26,604 bases of DNA from Lachnoclostridium sp. UBA5890 (GTDB lineage: Bacteria; Bacillota; Clostridia; Lachnospirales; Lachnospiraceae), in the NCBI GenBank assembly GCA_002431395.1, contig DJEU01000001.1, forward strand, positions 1-26,604, written 5' to 3'. Positions within the stretch are counted from its first letter, which is position 1. The number at the start of each line of letters is the position of its first letter. Made by a program: the position numbers and the translations under genes. The notes beneath the pieces were generated by a model, which was not told the DNA's origin, did not search any database, and saw only the letters and a list, made by a program, of their open reading frames with translations. Of this stretch, positions 7,465-14,912 are shown piece after piece.

Positions 7465-7508
7465 CGCAAAAGGAATTGTGGTTTTTTCGTGATTCCCTTT
7501 GCGTTTTT
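7463..7508 (+). terminator. Intrinsic terminator between codY and flgB
   Basis: ACGCAAAAGGAAT (from 7464) is complementary to ATTCCCTTTGCGT (ending 7504) with one unpaired A, and TTTTTAT follows. This is a standard Rho-independent terminator 2 bases after the codY stop. It leaves only about 30 bases before the flgB ATG, with the ribosome binding site inside them, so little room remains for a promoter downstream. Confidence 0.8.
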
Positions 7509-7538
7509 ATACGAAAATAGCTGTTAGGAGGAATTTTT

Positions 7539-7928
7539 ATGGTTTTGTCAAATGCATATAACTATGTGAATGTGCTCGGAAAAGCGGCAGATGCCAGCTG
7601 GACGAGAAATGACATTCTGGCAAATAATATTGCCAATGCCGATACTCCGGGATTTAAGAGAAAAGATGTGCAGTTTGAAACCTATCTAAAAAATGCAGTG
7701 GCGGGAACAGACAGCCTGAATGAGACAGTTGCGAATATTGACTTGAATGAGTTGAACTGTACGACGTATACAGATCAGGCAAACCTTAGCTACCGATATG
7801 ATGGAAACAATGTCGATATCAATACGGAAAATGTAGAACTGGCGAAAAACCAATTAAAATATTATACACTTATGAACTCCATGTCACAGGAATTTTCGCG
7901 TTTGAAATCTGCATTGCGTACCTCTTGA
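7539..7928 (+). CDS. flgB: Flagellar basal-body rod protein FlgB
   Basis: FlgB is a proximal rod subunit exported through the flagellar type III system and polymerised across the periplasm-equivalent space and cell wall. The 129-residue protein has the rod-family N-terminal motif NDILANNIANADTPGFKRKDVQF (within residues 24-50, shown in two parts by family as NNIANADTPG) and a C-terminal helix ending LKYYTLMNSMSQEFSRLKSA. Length is normal. The start follows AGGAGGAA. It is the first gene of the flagellar cluster, directly downstream of codY as in B. subtilis. flgC follows after 45 bases. Confidence 0.96.
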   Translation: MVLSNAYNYVNVLGKAADASWTRNDILANNIANADTPGFKRKDVQFETYLKNAVAGTDSLNETVANIDLNELNCTTYTDQANLSYRYDGNNVDINTENVELAKNQLKYYTLMNSMSQEFSRLKSALRTS

Positions 7929-7973
7929 TGATAAACGAAGAGTATAGAGATAAAAGGAAAGGATGGAAAGGAT

Positions 7974-8414
7974 ATGTCAGTATATGGAGCTATGGATATC
8001 AGTGCTTCAGGAATGACTGCGCAGCAGCTTCGCACCGATATCATTTCACAGAATATTGCAAATGTGAATACTACACGAGATGGAAATGGAAAAGTATACA
8101 AACGAAAAACCGTTGTATTTGAAGAAAAAAGTTACCCTACGTTTAACGAATCCCTACAGTATGCAACCGGAAATATCGGCAAGGGTGTCAAAGTAACGGA
8201 GATTGTAGAGGATCCGTCCGAAGGGAATAAGGTATATGACCCTTCCCATCCGGATGCTGATGAAGACGGATATGTTACATACCCGAATGTAAATACCGTG
8301 ACGGAAATGACGAATATGATCGATGCGACGAGAGCGTACGAAGCAAATGTTACGGTGTTAAATTCCACCAAGGGGATGGCATTAAAAGCACTCGAAATTG
8401 GAAGTAACAGTTAA
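7974..8414 (+). CDS. flgC: Flagellar basal-body rod protein FlgC
   Basis: FlgC is a rod subunit that polymerises with FlgB. The 146-residue product begins MSVYGAMDISASGMTAQQ and has the family motif DIISQNIANVNTTRD near residues 24-38. The C-terminal helix (EMTNMIDATRAYEANVTVLN) is the conserved axial-protein coiled-coil half. The central part is rich in Pro, Asp and Tyr (DPSHPDADEDGYVTYPNV), as in other FlgC proteins. The ATG has GGAAAGGAT just upstream. It is probably cotranscribed with flgB and fliE. Confidence 0.96.
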   Translation: MSVYGAMDISASGMTAQQLRTDIISQNIANVNTTRDGNGKVYKRKTVVFEEKSYPTFNESLQYATGNIGKGVKVTEIVEDPSEGNKVYDPSHPDADEDGYVTYPNVNTVTEMTNMIDATRAYEANVTVLNSTKGMALKALEIGSNS

Positions 8415-8444
8415 TAGATAAAAACTAAAGGAGAAGAAAAAAGA

Positions 8445-8765
8445 ATGGATATCACAAATATTTCAGCGATTCAGTCACTGTCTGATGTAAGCAGATATAC
8501 AGATTCGACAGCCAAAGTAACAGGGAGTGGAGAAGAAAATCGTTTTGATTCCTTTTTATCTTCAGCGATCAATATGATAGGAGAAACCAATCAGCTGTCA
8601 AATGCAGCGCAGGCGGAAGAAATACGTTATGCAACCGGAGAATCCGATAACTGGCATGATCTGATGGTTGCCCAGCAGAAAGCAAACGTTTCCCTGCAGT
8701 ACACCGTTGCTGTTAAAAATACAGCATTGGAAGCATATCGTACCTTGATGAATATGCAGATGTAA
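8445..8765 (+). CDS. fliE: Flagellar hook-basal body complex protein FliE
   Basis: FliE joins the MS ring to the rod and is an early export substrate. The 106-residue protein has a poorly conserved N-terminus and the conserved FliE core from about residue 32 (RFDSFLSSAINMIGETN). It ends with the family signature LMVAQQKANVSLQYTVAV then AYRTLMNMQM. The start follows AAAGGAGAAG. The order flgB-flgC-fliE-fliF is the standard one in Firmicutes. Confidence 0.94.
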   Translation: MDITNISAIQSLSDVSRYTDSTAKVTGSGEENRFDSFLSSAINMIGETNQLSNAAQAEEIRYATGESDNWHDLMVAQQKANVSLQYTVAVKNTALEAYRTLMNMQM

Positions 8766-8801
8766 TAGACAGACACTTATGATGTTAGGAGAGTAAATTG
8801 T

Positions 8802-10430
8802 ATGATGGACCAATTAATTGCCATAAAAGATAAATTACTGGCTTTTTGGAATAAGTATACGACAAAGCAGAAGACGATCATTATCTGTGTGGTGTTGGCA
8901 GTATTTTTTGCAATCGTGATATTGTCTTATGTACTGACGAGGCCGGTATATACACATCTGGCTTCTTTTTCCGATGCCAGTCTGGCAAGTACATTATCAG
9001 ATTCCTTGGACAACGAAGGGATTACATACAAAATGGAGACAGACCCGAGTACAGGGATCACTTCGTTTGACGTAGAACAGAGCAAATATTCCGATGCGGT
9101 ATTGGCGATGGGGGCAAATGGTATTGTGGATAAAGAGATGAGCTGGGATGATGCGTTGAAGAGCGATATGACAACATCTTCCTTGGAGAAACAGACAAAG
9201 ATCACACTCGCGCTGCAGTCTTCAATCAAAGAGAATCTGCTTAAATTTGACGGTGTGGAAGATGCTACGGTCATCATTAACCGCCAGGAAGACGATAAGA
9301 AATTTATTTCAGCGACAAAAGAGACCGCAGTCAGTGTTTCCCTAAAACTGGCAGATGGCAAAGAATTACCGACGGAGACCGCGACAGCGATGGCTTATTA
9401 TCTTACTAACGCAGTAGGCAATAAGACGACGGACAATATTGTTATCGTGGATACGAAAGGAAATCTTTTGTATGGTGCGAAAACGGACAATACGCTCGGT
9501 GGTACGATTTCAGGAACCGAAGATTATAAGGCAAAATTGCAGCAGACATTTTCCGAACGTACGGAAAAAATGCTTTTGAAGGCTGGCTATGACGATGCCG
9601 ACTGCAGCAAAACCAATATTAAATTTAACATGGACAAAGTGACGGAACTGGTTACGACGTATTCCGTGGCAGACGGTCAGGATCAAGGATATTATTCCAG
9701 CTCGTATGAGTATTCTTCCACGGGTGCTTCCGGAAGCGGTGGTACGCCGGGAACAGATTCAAACAGTGAAGAGACAGATTATATGATTCAAAGCAACGGA
9801 ACTTCCAATTCGGAGACGATTTTGAACAAATACAATTACCTGCCAAATGAAGATGTTAAAAATATCGAACATGAGGTAGGGGCTGTTGTACCGGAAGAAT
9901 CTTCGATGGGTGTTGTTTTGACAAAGTACAAAAAGATATCCGAAGAGTCGTTACAGGAAAGTGGAGCCCTCGACAATATATCTTTTGAAGAGTATGCAGA
10001 ACAGAACAGTGATCCGACGACGCTTGAAGTGCCAGAGGAAATTACCCAGCTTGTTTCGGCGGCGACCGGTATCGCACAGAATAACATAACGATCATTGCG
10101 CAGGAACAGCCGGTTTATGAAGCAGCAGAAAAGACAGGATTTGCAGGAAGTCTTACCAATTACCTGATGATCATTCTTGCCGTATTGATCGGTGCCCTTC
10201 TTATCTTTGTTATTATCCGCGGTACTTCACCGGTGAAAGTAACAGAGACAGAGCCGGAACTTTCAGTAGAAGATTTACTTGCAACGACAAAAGAAAATGA
10301 GGAAAATCTGGAAGAGATTGAACTTAGTGATAAATCCGAGACACGAAAGATGATAGAAAAATTCGTAGATGAGAATCCAGAGGCGGTTGCGATGCTGCTG
10401 CGAAACTGGATCAATGAGGACTGGGGATAA
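8802..10430 (+). CDS. fliF: Flagellar MS-ring protein FliF
   Basis: FliF forms the MS ring in the membrane, the base on which C ring, export gate and rod assemble. The 542-residue protein has a first transmembrane helix at about 25-45 and a YscJ/FliF ring-building region after it (TRPVYTHLASFSDASLASTL). A low-complexity Ser/Gly/Thr segment sits near 300-325, and the second transmembrane helix is at about 453-474. The acidic cytoplasmic tail ends with the FliG-binding segment (KMIEKFVDENPEAVAMLLRN). Two ATGs stand in tandem (8802 and 8805); AGGAGAG with a 7-base spacer favours 8802. fliG follows after 18 bases. Confidence 0.96.
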   Translation: MMDQLIAIKDKLLAFWNKYTTKQKTIIICVVLAVFFAIVILSYVLTRPVYTHLASFSDASLASTLSDSLDNEGITYKMETDPSTGITSFDVEQSKYSDAVLAMGANGIVDKEMSWDDALKSDMTTSSLEKQTKITLALQSSIKENLLKFDGVEDATVIINRQEDDKKFISATKETAVSVSLKLADGKELPTETATAMAYYLTNAVGNKTTDNIVIVDTKGNLLYGAKTDNTLGGTISGTEDYKAKLQQTFSERTEKMLLKAGYDDADCSKTNIKFNMDKVTELVTTYSVADGQDQGYYSSSYEYSSTGASGSGGTPGTDSNSEETDYMIQSNGTSNSETILNKYNYLPNEDVKNIEHEVGAVVPEESSMGVVLTKYKKISEESLQESGALDNISFEEYAEQNSDPTTLEVPEEITQLVSAATGIAQNNITIIAQEQPVYEAAEKTGFAGSLTNYLMIILAVLIGALLIFVIIRGTSPVKVTETEPELSVEDLLATTKENEENLEEIELSDKSETRKMIEKFVDENPEAVAMLLRNWINEDWG

Positions 10431-10448
10431 GATAGGAGGTACACAAGT

Positions 10449-11459
10449 ATGAGTGCAGTATCAGAATTGGATGGGATTCAGAAAGCAGCGATTCTTTTGA
10501 TCACACTTGGTCCGGAGAAAGCGGCGGGAATCTTTAAACATTTAAAAGAAGACGAGATTGAACAGCTTACTTTGGAAATTGCCAATACGCGAAGTGTATC
10601 TCCGGCAGATAAAGAAGCGGTTTTGAATGAGTTCTATGAAGTTTGTCTGGCGCAGCAGTACATCGCAGAAGGTGGTATTGGTTATGCGACGGATCTGCTT
10701 CAGAAAGCTTTGGGAGAGGACAAAGCCAAAGAGGTACTTGGAAAGCTTACGGCATCTCTTCAGGTACGTCCATTCGAATTTATTCGAAAGACCGAGGCTT
10801 CCCAGCTTTTGAACTTTATCCAGGACGAGCATCCACAGACCATAGCAATGATTTTGTCATATTTGTCTCCGACGCAGGCGGCAGGGGTTATCAGCACCCT
10901 TCCTCCGGACAAACAGACCGATGTAGCAAAGCGTATTGCCTTGATGGATCGTACATCACCGGATGTTATCAAAGAAGTGGAAAATATTTTGGAACAGAAA
11001 TTGTCATCACTGGTCAATCAGGATTACACGATCGTTGGTGGTATCGATTCCATCGTAGAAGTGCTGAATACGGTAGACCGTGGTACGGAAAAACACATTA
11101 TGGAAAATCTCGAGATTGAAGAGCCGGAACTTGCCGACGAGATTCGAAAGAAAATGTTTGTATTTGAAGATATTCTTATGCTTGATGATCGTTCCATCCA
11201 GCGTGTTCTTCGCGAAGTGGAAAATGGAGAACTGGCGGTTGCACTCAAAGGGGCAAACGAAGATGTACAAAATGTTATCTTCAATAATATGTCTACTCGC
11301 CTGTCCGCAATGATCCGCGAAGATATGGAATATATGGGACCGGTTCGTATGAAAGATGTCGAAGAGGCACAGCAGAAGATTGTAAATATTATACGTAAGT
11401 TGGAGGATTCCGCTGAGATTGTAATATCAAGGGGCGGAGGTGACGAGATCGTTGTCTAA
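10449..11459 (+). CDS. fliG: Flagellar motor switch protein FliG
   Basis: FliG is the C-ring subunit that binds FliF and contacts the stator to generate torque. The 336-residue product has the N-terminal domain (SELDGIQKAAILLITLGPEK), the middle domain with the EHPQ motif near residue 127 (EHPQTIAMILSYL), and the C-terminal torque domain. The torque helix reads FEDILMLDDRSIQRVL, with the conserved alternating charges. Length is normal. AGGAGG lies upstream of the ATG. Its last 20 bases overlap the start of fliH, suggesting translational coupling. Confidence 0.97.
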   Translation: MSAVSELDGIQKAAILLITLGPEKAAGIFKHLKEDEIEQLTLEIANTRSVSPADKEAVLNEFYEVCLAQQYIAEGGIGYATDLLQKALGEDKAKEVLGKLTASLQVRPFEFIRKTEASQLLNFIQDEHPQTIAMILSYLSPTQAAGVISTLPPDKQTDVAKRIALMDRTSPDVIKEVENILEQKLSSLVNQDYTIVGGIDSIVEVLNTVDRGTEKHIMENLEIEEPELADEIRKKMFVFEDILMLDDRSIQRVLREVENGELAVALKGANEDVQNVIFNNMSTRLSAMIREDMEYMGPVRMKDVEEAQQKIVNIIRKLEDSAEIVISRGGGDEIVV

Positions 11460-12264
11460 TTTAATTAAGTACCAGTTTGTCGATCTCCATCCATCCGATA
11501 CGGTGATGATCAACAACAATGACAAAAAGGACAATTTTATTCCGCTGGGAAAAGATGGTGGGATATCGATAGAAACCATCGGCCAGCAGGAAGCGGAAAA
11601 AGCAATTTTGTCTTTACAAAAAAAAGAAAATGAAAAACTAGAGCCGGAAACGATTTCGGAAGAAGAATATGAGAAAACTAAGGAAGAAGCAGAATTTCTC
11701 ATTGAAGAAGCCCAAAATCAGGCAGAGCAGATGCGAAATGAGGCATCCCGACAGATTCAGGAGGAGATGCAGCGGGCAGTAGAAGAAGGCCGAAATCAGG
11801 GATATCAGGATGGCTGGCAGCAAGCGAAACAGGAAATCACCCAGCGGGAGAAAGAACTCGATGATACGGCGAGAAACCAGAAACGTGAATTGGAAGAATA
11901 TGTAGATGGAATTGAGAAAAAGTATGTCGATGTACTAATTGCCCTGCTTCAGAAACTGACGGGAGTTCTGATCGAAGATCGTGATGATCTGATTTTATAT
12001 CTGATTCAGACGACAATCCGGGATCTGGAACCTTCTGACAAATATTGTATCCGGGTGTCCGGGGATGATATTTATGAGGTCGAGAGCAACAAAGAAAAGA
12101 TTTTACAGGAACTCGGAGAAGGAGTCAGTCTTGATCTGGTAGAAGAAAAAGGGCTGGAAAAAGGACAGTGTGTGATCGAGACGCAGAGCCAGATGGTAGA
12201 CTGTGGTTTTCAGACGCAGCTGGATACGCTGATCCGGGATTTAAAAATGTTAGTTCATTCCTAA
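11440..12264 (+). CDS. fliH: Flagellar assembly protein FliH (export ATPase regulator)
   Basis: FliH dimerises, holds FliI and docks the export ATPase complex to the C ring. The 274-residue product has a variable N-terminus, a long charged Gln/Glu/Arg-rich coiled coil (about 45-150), and a C-terminal domain typical of FliH/HrpE (VDVLIALLQKLTGVLIEDR onward). The start is uncertain. GTG 11440 has AAGGGG 5 bases away; TTG 11452 has the better GGAGGTGA and would begin at SNLIKYQF, which also resembles family N-termini. Either way it overlaps the end of fliG. Sequence conservation in FliH is low, so the assignment rests on the coiled coil, the C-terminal domain and the position between fliG and fliI. 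Confidence 0.9.
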   Translation: MTRSLSNLIKYQFVDLHPSDTVMINNNDKKDNFIPLGKDGGISIETIGQQEAEKAILSLQKKENEKLEPETISEEEYEKTKEEAEFLIEEAQNQAEQMRNEASRQIQEEMQRAVEEGRNQGYQDGWQQAKQEITQREKELDDTARNQKRELEEYVDGIEKKYVDVLIALLQKLTGVLIEDRDDLILYLIQTTIRDLEPSDKYCIRVSGDDIYEVESNKEKILQELGEGVSLDLVEEKGLEKGQCVIETQSQMVDCGFQTQLDTLIRDLKMLVHS

Positions 12265-12287
12265 GAAAAATGGAAATGAGGGAAACT

Positions 12288-13619
12288 ATGGAACTATCCG
12301 AAAAAATTCACTTTGACCGCTATGAGGCACTTTTGGATCGAAGTTATGTGAAACATCTCGGAAAAGTGGCGAAAGTGGTTGGGCTAACCATTGAATCGAT
12401 TGGTCCGATGGCAAAATTAAATGACTTATGTTTGATACGGTCGAATTCAGCAGCAGGTATTGTAAAAGCTGAAGTGGTTGGATTCCGCGACGACCGTGTC
12501 CTTTTAATGCCTTACGATAATGTCGAAGGTGTCGGACTCGGAAGCTGGGTTGAAAATACCGGTGCGCCTCTTCAGGTGCCGGTAAGTGAAGAACTTCTGG
12601 GACTGACATTAGATGGCGTAGGAGAACCGATGAATGCGGATAGTCTTGGAGCGGATTGTGCTCATTATTCCGTAGAAGCCGCACCGCCGGATCCTCTCAG
12701 CAGAAAGATCATAGATGAAGTGTTGACGTTGGGAGTAAAAGCGGTAGATGGGCTTCTGACGATTGGAAAAGGCCAGAGAATTGGAATTTTTGCGGGAAGC
12801 GGTGTGGGAAAGAGTACACTAATGGGTATGTTCGCAAGAAATACAAAGGCGGACATCAACGTAATCGCGTTGATCGGAGAGCGTGGACGAGAAGTAAGGG
12901 AGTTTATTGAGCGAGATCTTGGGGAAGAAGGAATGAGACGTTCTGTTGTTGTTGTGGCAACATCCGATAAACCGGCGTTGATCCGTAAAAAGGCGGCACA
13001 GACGGCGACGGCGATTGCAGAATATTTTCGTGATCAGGGAAAAGATGTACTGCTTATGATGGACTCCCTGACACGTTTTTCGATGGCACAGAGGGAAATT
13101 GGACTGGCATCCGGAGAACCACCGGTATCGCGTGGCTATCCGCCAAGTGTGTATGCACAGATGCCCAAATTGCTCGAGCGCGCAGGAAATTCTGACCGTG
13201 GTTCCATCACAGGTCTTTATACGGTGCTTGTCGATGGAGATGATTTCAATGAGCCGATCACTGATACGGCTCGAGGAATCCTAGATGGTCATATTGTGCT
13301 TTCGAGACAGATGGCGCAGAAGAATCATTATCCGGCGATTGATATACTGCAGAGCATATCGCGTGTTATGAGTTCGATTATCACAAAGGAACATAAAGTG
13401 GCTGCCGGAAAGATGAAACAGGTGCTGGCGACGTATCAGGAGGCAGAAGACCTGATCAATATCGGAGCTTATAAGGCGGGATCCAACCCGGACATTGACT
13501 TTGCGATTGATAAGATCCGTGCCGTAAATGCTTTTTTACAGCAGCAGACCGATGAGAAGTTTACATTTGAGGAATCTCTTCAGCAGATGTTTGATATTTT
13601 CAGTGAGGATGGTGAATAA
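12288..13619 (+). CDS. fliI: Flagellum-specific ATPase FliI
   Basis: FliI is the F1-beta-like ATPase that energises export and unfolds substrates. The 443-residue protein has the N-terminal beta barrel, Walker A GSGVGKST around Lys175, the family sequence GERGREVREF, Walker B LLMMDSLTRF and the segment PPSVYAQMPKLLERAGN. The frame is open upstream inside fliH. ATG 12288 is preferred because GAGGG lies 5 bases upstream and the length then fits the family; ATGs at 12270 and 12276 are in-frame alternatives. fliJ follows after 2 bases. Confidence 0.96.
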   Translation: MELSEKIHFDRYEALLDRSYVKHLGKVAKVVGLTIESIGPMAKLNDLCLIRSNSAAGIVKAEVVGFRDDRVLLMPYDNVEGVGLGSWVENTGAPLQVPVSEELLGLTLDGVGEPMNADSLGADCAHYSVEAAPPDPLSRKIIDEVLTLGVKAVDGLLTIGKGQRIGIFAGSGVGKSTLMGMFARNTKADINVIALIGERGREVREFIERDLGEEGMRRSVVVVATSDKPALIRKKAAQTATAIAEYFRDQGKDVLLMMDSLTRFSMAQREIGLASGEPPVSRGYPPSVYAQMPKLLERAGNSDRGSITGLYTVLVDGDDFNEPITDTARGILDGHIVLSRQMAQKNHYPAIDILQSISRVMSSIITKEHKVAAGKMKQVLATYQEAEDLINIGAYKAGSNPDIDFAIDKIRAVNAFLQQQTDEKFTFEESLQQMFDIFSEDGE

Positions 13620-13621
13620 CC

Positions 13622-14074
13622 ATGGGACGGTTTCGGTTTTCGATGCAGAATATACTGCAAATGAAAGAAAAACTTGAAACACAGGCAAAAAACGAATATG
13701 CACAGGCCAATGCCAGATTGCTGCAGGAACAGGAAAAACTGAAAATTCTGCAAAACCGACTGCAGGATAATGATGAACTTTTAAAGGACGAACTGCAGGA
13801 AAACCTTACAATTGTAAAAATAAGGAAAATTAAGCAGGATAGTGAAATTCTAGAAAAATATATTGAATTACAGAATAATGTCATTGTTCGCTGTGAAGCA
13901 GAAGCGGAGCAGACGAGAAAAAAATTGACAGAGGCAATGAAAGAACGAAAGATTTTTGAAAAACTGCGCGAAAAAGCGTGGGAAAAATTTCAAAAAGAAG
14001 AATTGCAGAAGGAACAAAAAGAAGTGGATGAACTGGTAAGTTACAACTATTCAAATTCGGAAGAAAGGATTTAA
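13622..14074 (+). CDS. fliJ: Flagellar export protein FliJ
   Basis: FliJ is the coiled-coil stalk of the export ATPase, linking FliI to FlhA and helping to couple proton motive force to export. The 150-residue product is almost entirely charged heptad-like sequence (RFSMQNILQMKEKLETQAK, then many Glu/Lys/Gln residues), as expected for two antiparallel helices. Length and position after fliI match the family; sequence alone is weakly diagnostic. The start overlaps no other gene, and GAGGATGGTG in the end of fliI serves as the ribosome binding site. Confidence 0.88.
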   Translation: MGRFRFSMQNILQMKEKLETQAKNEYAQANARLLQEQEKLKILQNRLQDNDELLKDELQENLTIVKIRKIKQDSEILEKYIELQNNVIVRCEAEAEQTRKKLTEAMKERKIFEKLREKAWEKFQKEELQKEQKEVDELVSYNYSNSEERI

Positions 14075-14079
14075 AGATT

Positions 14080-14826
14080 ATGGCTAGAAAGAAGAAAAAA
14101 GATAAAAATGTAGAAGTAGCACAGGAAGAAAGCGGCGGAAGCAAACTGCTTACGATACTGATCGTAATTGCGATCGTATTGATCTGGCTTGGAATATTTG
14201 GTGTATTGATCAAAATGGATGTCGGAAATTTCGGAAGTGAGGTATTGGCGCCGGTGATCAAAGATGTGCCGGTGATCAATCGAATTTTGCCGGATGATGG
14301 TTCTAACACTCTGACAAACGGTTATACGAATATTGATGAGGCAAATGCACGTATCAAGGAACTGGAAAATGAACTGGCTTCGCTGAAAAGCACCAATTCT
14401 GCCAGTGCCGATGAAGTGACACAGTTAAAAAAAGAAGTCGAACGATTGAAAAAGTTTGAAGAGCAGCAAAAGTCATTTGAGCAGCGCGTAAAGAAGTTTG
14501 ATGAAAATGTTGTTTACAATGATAAAGCACCGGACATATCCGAATACAAACAGTATTACGAAGAAATTGATCCGGACAATGCCGCTGCGATTTATAAAGA
14601 TGTCGTAAAAGATCTGACGTATACAGCAAAGATTACCAAACAGGCGACGATGTACAGTAAGATGGATCCGGATAAGGCTGCAGAAGTGCTGGAAACCATG
14701 ACGGGAGATCTTGATCTTGTTGCTTCGATTTTGGACAGTATGACCGAGTCTAAGAGTTCTGCTATTCTGGCAGCGATGACACCGGAGACGGCGGCTCAGA
14801 TCACGACAAAAATGACAGAAAAATAG
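14080..14826 (+). CDS. YlxF/MotE-like membrane protein with MgtE-N-like domain
   Basis: The 248-residue protein has a lysine-rich N-terminus, one transmembrane helix at about 23-44, a long coiled coil at about 86-140, and a C-terminal helical repeat domain (about 165-248). That domain resembles the MgtE intracellular N domain: MDPDKAAEVLETM, then SILDSMTESKSSAILAAM, then TPETAAQITTKM. This architecture and the position between fliJ and fliK match B. subtilis YlxF and the MotE-type flagellar chaperones. In rhizobia MotE affects the periplasmic motility protein MotC. The role in Firmicutes is not established to my knowledge; a stator- or C-ring-associated scaffold is inference. fliJ ends 5 bases upstream. 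Confidence 0.85.
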   Translation: MARKKKKDKNVEVAQEESGGSKLLTILIVIAIVLIWLGIFGVLIKMDVGNFGSEVLAPVIKDVPVINRILPDDGSNTLTNGYTNIDEANARIKELENELASLKSTNSASADEVTQLKKEVERLKKFEEQQKSFEQRVKKFDENVVYNDKAPDISEYKQYYEEIDPDNAAAIYKDVVKDLTYTAKITKQATMYSKMDPDKAAEVLETMTGDLDLVASILDSMTESKSSAILAAMTPETAAQITTKMTEK

Positions 14827-14835
14827 TGCCCACAA

Positions 14836-14862
14836 CGGTTAAAAACAACAGTTTTTTGACCG
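14836..14862. repeat. A/T-rich hairpin between the ylxF-like gene and fliK
   Basis: CGGTTAAAAAC (14836-14846) pairs with GTTTTTTGACCG (14851-14862), with a 4-base loop, one G-T pair and one extra T. The T run lies inside the stem rather than after it, so it is a poor terminator. It overlaps the sigma28 promoter elements described separately. Confidence 0.45.
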
Positions 14863-14866
14863 ATAT
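14840..14866 (+). promoter_or_regulatory. Sigma28 (SigD/FliA) promoter upstream of fliK
   Basis: TAAA (14840-14843), exactly 15 bases, then ACCGATAT (14859-14866) matches the motility-sigma consensus TAAA-N15-GCCGATAT at 11 of 12 positions. It lies in the 86-base gap before fliK, not inside a gene. The predicted start near 14873 leaves a leader of about 40 bases. The leader contains a small hairpin, GGGTG (14883-14887) with CACCC (14894-14898), right before the AAAGGAGG ribosome binding site. It would drive fliK, flgD, the TIGR02530 gene and flgE. Confidence 0.65.
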
Positions 14867-14912
14867 ATATAGTGGATGATTTGGGTGATGACACACCCGG
14901 AAAGGAGGAAAC

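Noticed and set aside
8624..8650. TCCGATAA in fliE as a sigma28 -10 element (similar hits near 11494, 12963 and 18968)
   Set aside because: No TAAA-like -35 stands 15 bases upstream of any of them, and all lie inside coding sequence where TCCGAT is a common codon pair.
14836..14862. Hairpin before fliK as an intrinsic terminator
   Set aside because: The T run is part of the stem and no T run follows it. Promoter overlap or chance is a better reading than termination.
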